Shown here: one piece after another, positions 48,301-51,300 of the stretch
Layout of the letters: each line of letters starts with the position of its first letter
How positions within the stretch are numbered: the stretch's first letter is position 1
Source of the DNA: Plumapathes pennacea
Lineage: Eukaryota; Cnidaria; Anthozoa; Antipatharia; Myriopathidae
Assembly (NCBI GenBank): GCA_964036295.1
Contig: OZ038467.1
Location: forward strand, 16,465,670-16,529,669
Direction of reading: 5' to 3'
Length of the DNA stretch: 64,000 bases
Made by a program: the position numbers and the translations under genes
Notes under the pieces: generated by a model
Seen by the model: the letters and a program-made list of their open reading frames with translations, nothing else
Told to the model about the DNA's origin: nothing
The model's database searches: none

Positions 48301-51300
48301 AGTAGCACCGTGAAAAGACCTCACACTTTGTTAGTCTTGTTAGACATCTTCCATCCTTCCAGTCCGCCTATCATGGAGTCTCCCAAGATTACTACTGAAC
48401 GTCGCTGCTTCTGTGTTGGTTTTTCTTTCTCCGCCGGTTTTTTCCATTTGCTTGGTTTCTTTCTTTTGTCGGCATTCTTTGTTACAGTCTTCCACTGGCT
48501 CGCACTCTCCTGGGACACTTCTTTTGACCTGTCTTGAATAGGTGAAGTGAAAATGGCTTCTGCTGCTGGCGTTCCGGTTGAATTTGTATGCGAATGTTGA
48601 TAAAGATCCTTTGAAACAATTTGTATTGCTGCTTTAGGGAATCTCTCTCTTCGGTGATTTGATCACAGCGATTTCTTAAAGAGGTTAGCTGGCATCTGAG
48701 CACTTCGTTTTCCTCTTTTAATTTTCTAATAGTTGTTGATTGGCCCTGGTCAGTTGAGGACAAGTTCTGTGACCTTTTGATCTCAGGTATCTCGTTCCTC
48801 AGGCCCTCAATCAAAGAGTTGAGATGGTTGTAGCAGGGGCACTCAGTAATAATCCCTTCCTCCGAAGTATCCGACTTTTGACTAACAAGTAAATCTATCA
48901 CCTCGGGTTCCGAGGTAAACCCATTAACGCCATTGTTGTCATGTAAATTTTGACGGGAAGCTTCATCTGCTAAGAATACTCTTAGTCTCTCCACCAGGAC
49001 AGCCTTCTTCCCGCTTTTGCTTAGGCATCTCTTTCGTAACTCTGCTTTGAGTTCCTGCAGGCTGAGAGTCCCGAGTTCTTTTCCATTGAAGACGGTTGGT
49101 ATGTTGTTCACTCGTTATGTCGGCTTTTGTCATGATCGGTCCAGCCAAGTTTTCTTCACAATATTCCGTGTGACCTTTGTGTTTTGCGAAATCTAACCCA
49201 CAGTTGGATAGTTTCTTACGTAACTGACCAATGTTGGGTAGAGAAGCCGTCCTACGAAGTTCGTGAGAGGAAAACTCGAGGTTTGTTCCTTGAGCATTGA
49301 AAGCACGTCCGTTCGCCATATTTAACATATGCATGTCGTACTTCCTGCTAGTACATTTATGGACAAATACTGGAAGAGAATTTATTGGTTGATTGGTTTA
49401 TTGTTGATTGTCCTGCAAACAGTGGTCCCCTTCCCTTGGTCCTTCATTTGCATTGATTGTTGCCTCAATATACAACTGAAAACATTCAGTTTGATATTTC
49501 ATAACAAAGGTAGTTCTTGCTCTTTCGAATTGATGTTTCTGGATGGCCAAGATATTTCGTAAAGTGTAAATTCATATTTTTGTCAAATGTTATAACATGC
49601 AAGTTTTCTGCAAGTGGATTTGAGTTCTGTGGGTTTGATATTTTTACATAGAATTTAAGTACTTTCAAGAAGTTTCCAGTTGCTCTCCCCCTCTTTGCAT
49701 TGGATAAATTCCATGATCGTCCAAATTCGTCTGCTTCGATCAAACATCAGCCCGTTTTGTTTCATACTTTCAGCAATAATAATAATTTATTATATGGCTG
49801 AGTTTCTGAGCGGGCAATACGCGCGAAATGGCGCATTCTGATTGGTTGTCTGAGCGGGCAATATTTTCCTGTACGGCCTGCTCAGATTCAAAGCCAGTAT
49901 TTACATTACACAATGGCCGAACAAGAAAATTTTGAGAAATATTTGCAGTGCTACCACGAACAATACACGGACGACCGTTCAAACGACTCACAGCCTACTT
50001 TTGGGTTTTCGTTTTCCGAACCTGAGACAATGGAAAGTAACACAGGAAATGAAGAAAACAGCGAGCCTTCTGACAGCCAAGAAATCAACGAGTTTATTCA
50101 AGCTCAAAAGTCAGCAAATACTGTTAGGAAAACCAGAAGTGACATGAACATTTTCTACAGGTTTTGCGAGTCAATGAACGAACACCGACAAGTAGAAAAC
50201 ATACCTGTGAAGGAGCTCGACAAAATTCTGTGCAAGTTCTTTAAAGACCTCAACAAAAAAGATGGCGGCGAGTACGAGCCCGACACCCTCACGACGTTTC
50301 AGAGGAGCCACCTGACCGAGAAAAATGCGACATTCAACATCTTAAAAGATAAGGAGTTATCCCGTTCCAGAGTGGTGCTGTCCTCTAAAAGGAAAAATCT
50401 GGTGAAGCAGGGCCTCGGCAACAAACCAAACACAACTCGGAAGCTGACTGACGAAGAAGTAGATAAGTTATTTCAGCAAGGCCAGTTTGAAGACCACGAC
50501 CCAACTGTACTCCAAAGAACGATGTGCTGGTACATGGCGATGAACTTTGGTTTTAGAGCTTGAGACGAAAGCCGTGGGGAGACGTCGAGCTCGCGAAAGA
50601 TCCCGAAACCCAGCACAAGATGTTAATCTGGAAGGCAGAGTGGGAAACCAAAACTCGGCATGGGCAAGAAGGCGGGCACAGGCGCCAGTTCGCTCCGAAG
50701 CTCTTTGCTACGGGAACAGAGCGATGCCCAGTAAAAGTCTACAAGGCTTTCAAGTGCCACAGACCAGCCAAGGCTAACGTTGACGCAAGCCCATTTTTCT
50801 TGGCTGTGAACCACAAGCGCAAGCAAGGCAGCAATGTGCGTTCATGTCTGTCGACACTCATTGTGCAGTGGACGCGCGCGATTTAGCTGTTTACATTCCT
50901 CAAAACAACACATTCTTGAACGTATGTACGTATTCTGTCGTCCGGGTAATATTTATCTGTTTCATCGGATTACCGAGACCGTAAAAACATTCATGTGACT
51001 ATAATAAACTTCACTCTTGAGAAAGCATTTTGTATTCGTCGTCATTTGAAATCCGAGTTAATTACCGTGAATATGTATACCGCTTGGAAGAAAGTTACGC
51101 CGCTCAAAATGATTTGAACGCCGGTAAAGCGGGCAAGGTTTGTGCACTTTAGAATATATCCTTTCAATGTTCGCTTTGAGTTGAGAGGTTTAGGCCACTT
51201 TGTGGTTTAGAGAAGTTATTTGACTCTGTGAGCTGAGGATCCGATTGCCTCATTAAATATGTATGTTACGCTTGATTGAGTGCAAGCGTGTTGCCCTGCA

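Larger units (their letters stand above)
43610..49334 (-). mobile_element. CR1-type LINE, broken by two insertions
   Basis: On the minus strand: ORF1 (49334-47950), endonuclease (about 47830-46999), RT entry part (46180-45994), RT and C-terminus (44629-43635). A Helitron-like element (44630-45993) and a hairpin-family repeat (about 46190-46995) interrupt it. The region between endonuclease and RT, and the segment bearing the YxDD catalytic box, are deleted. The element is dead but nearly complete in order. It occupies the 8.5-kb intron between aldehyde oxidase exons 8 and 9. Confidence 0.8.
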
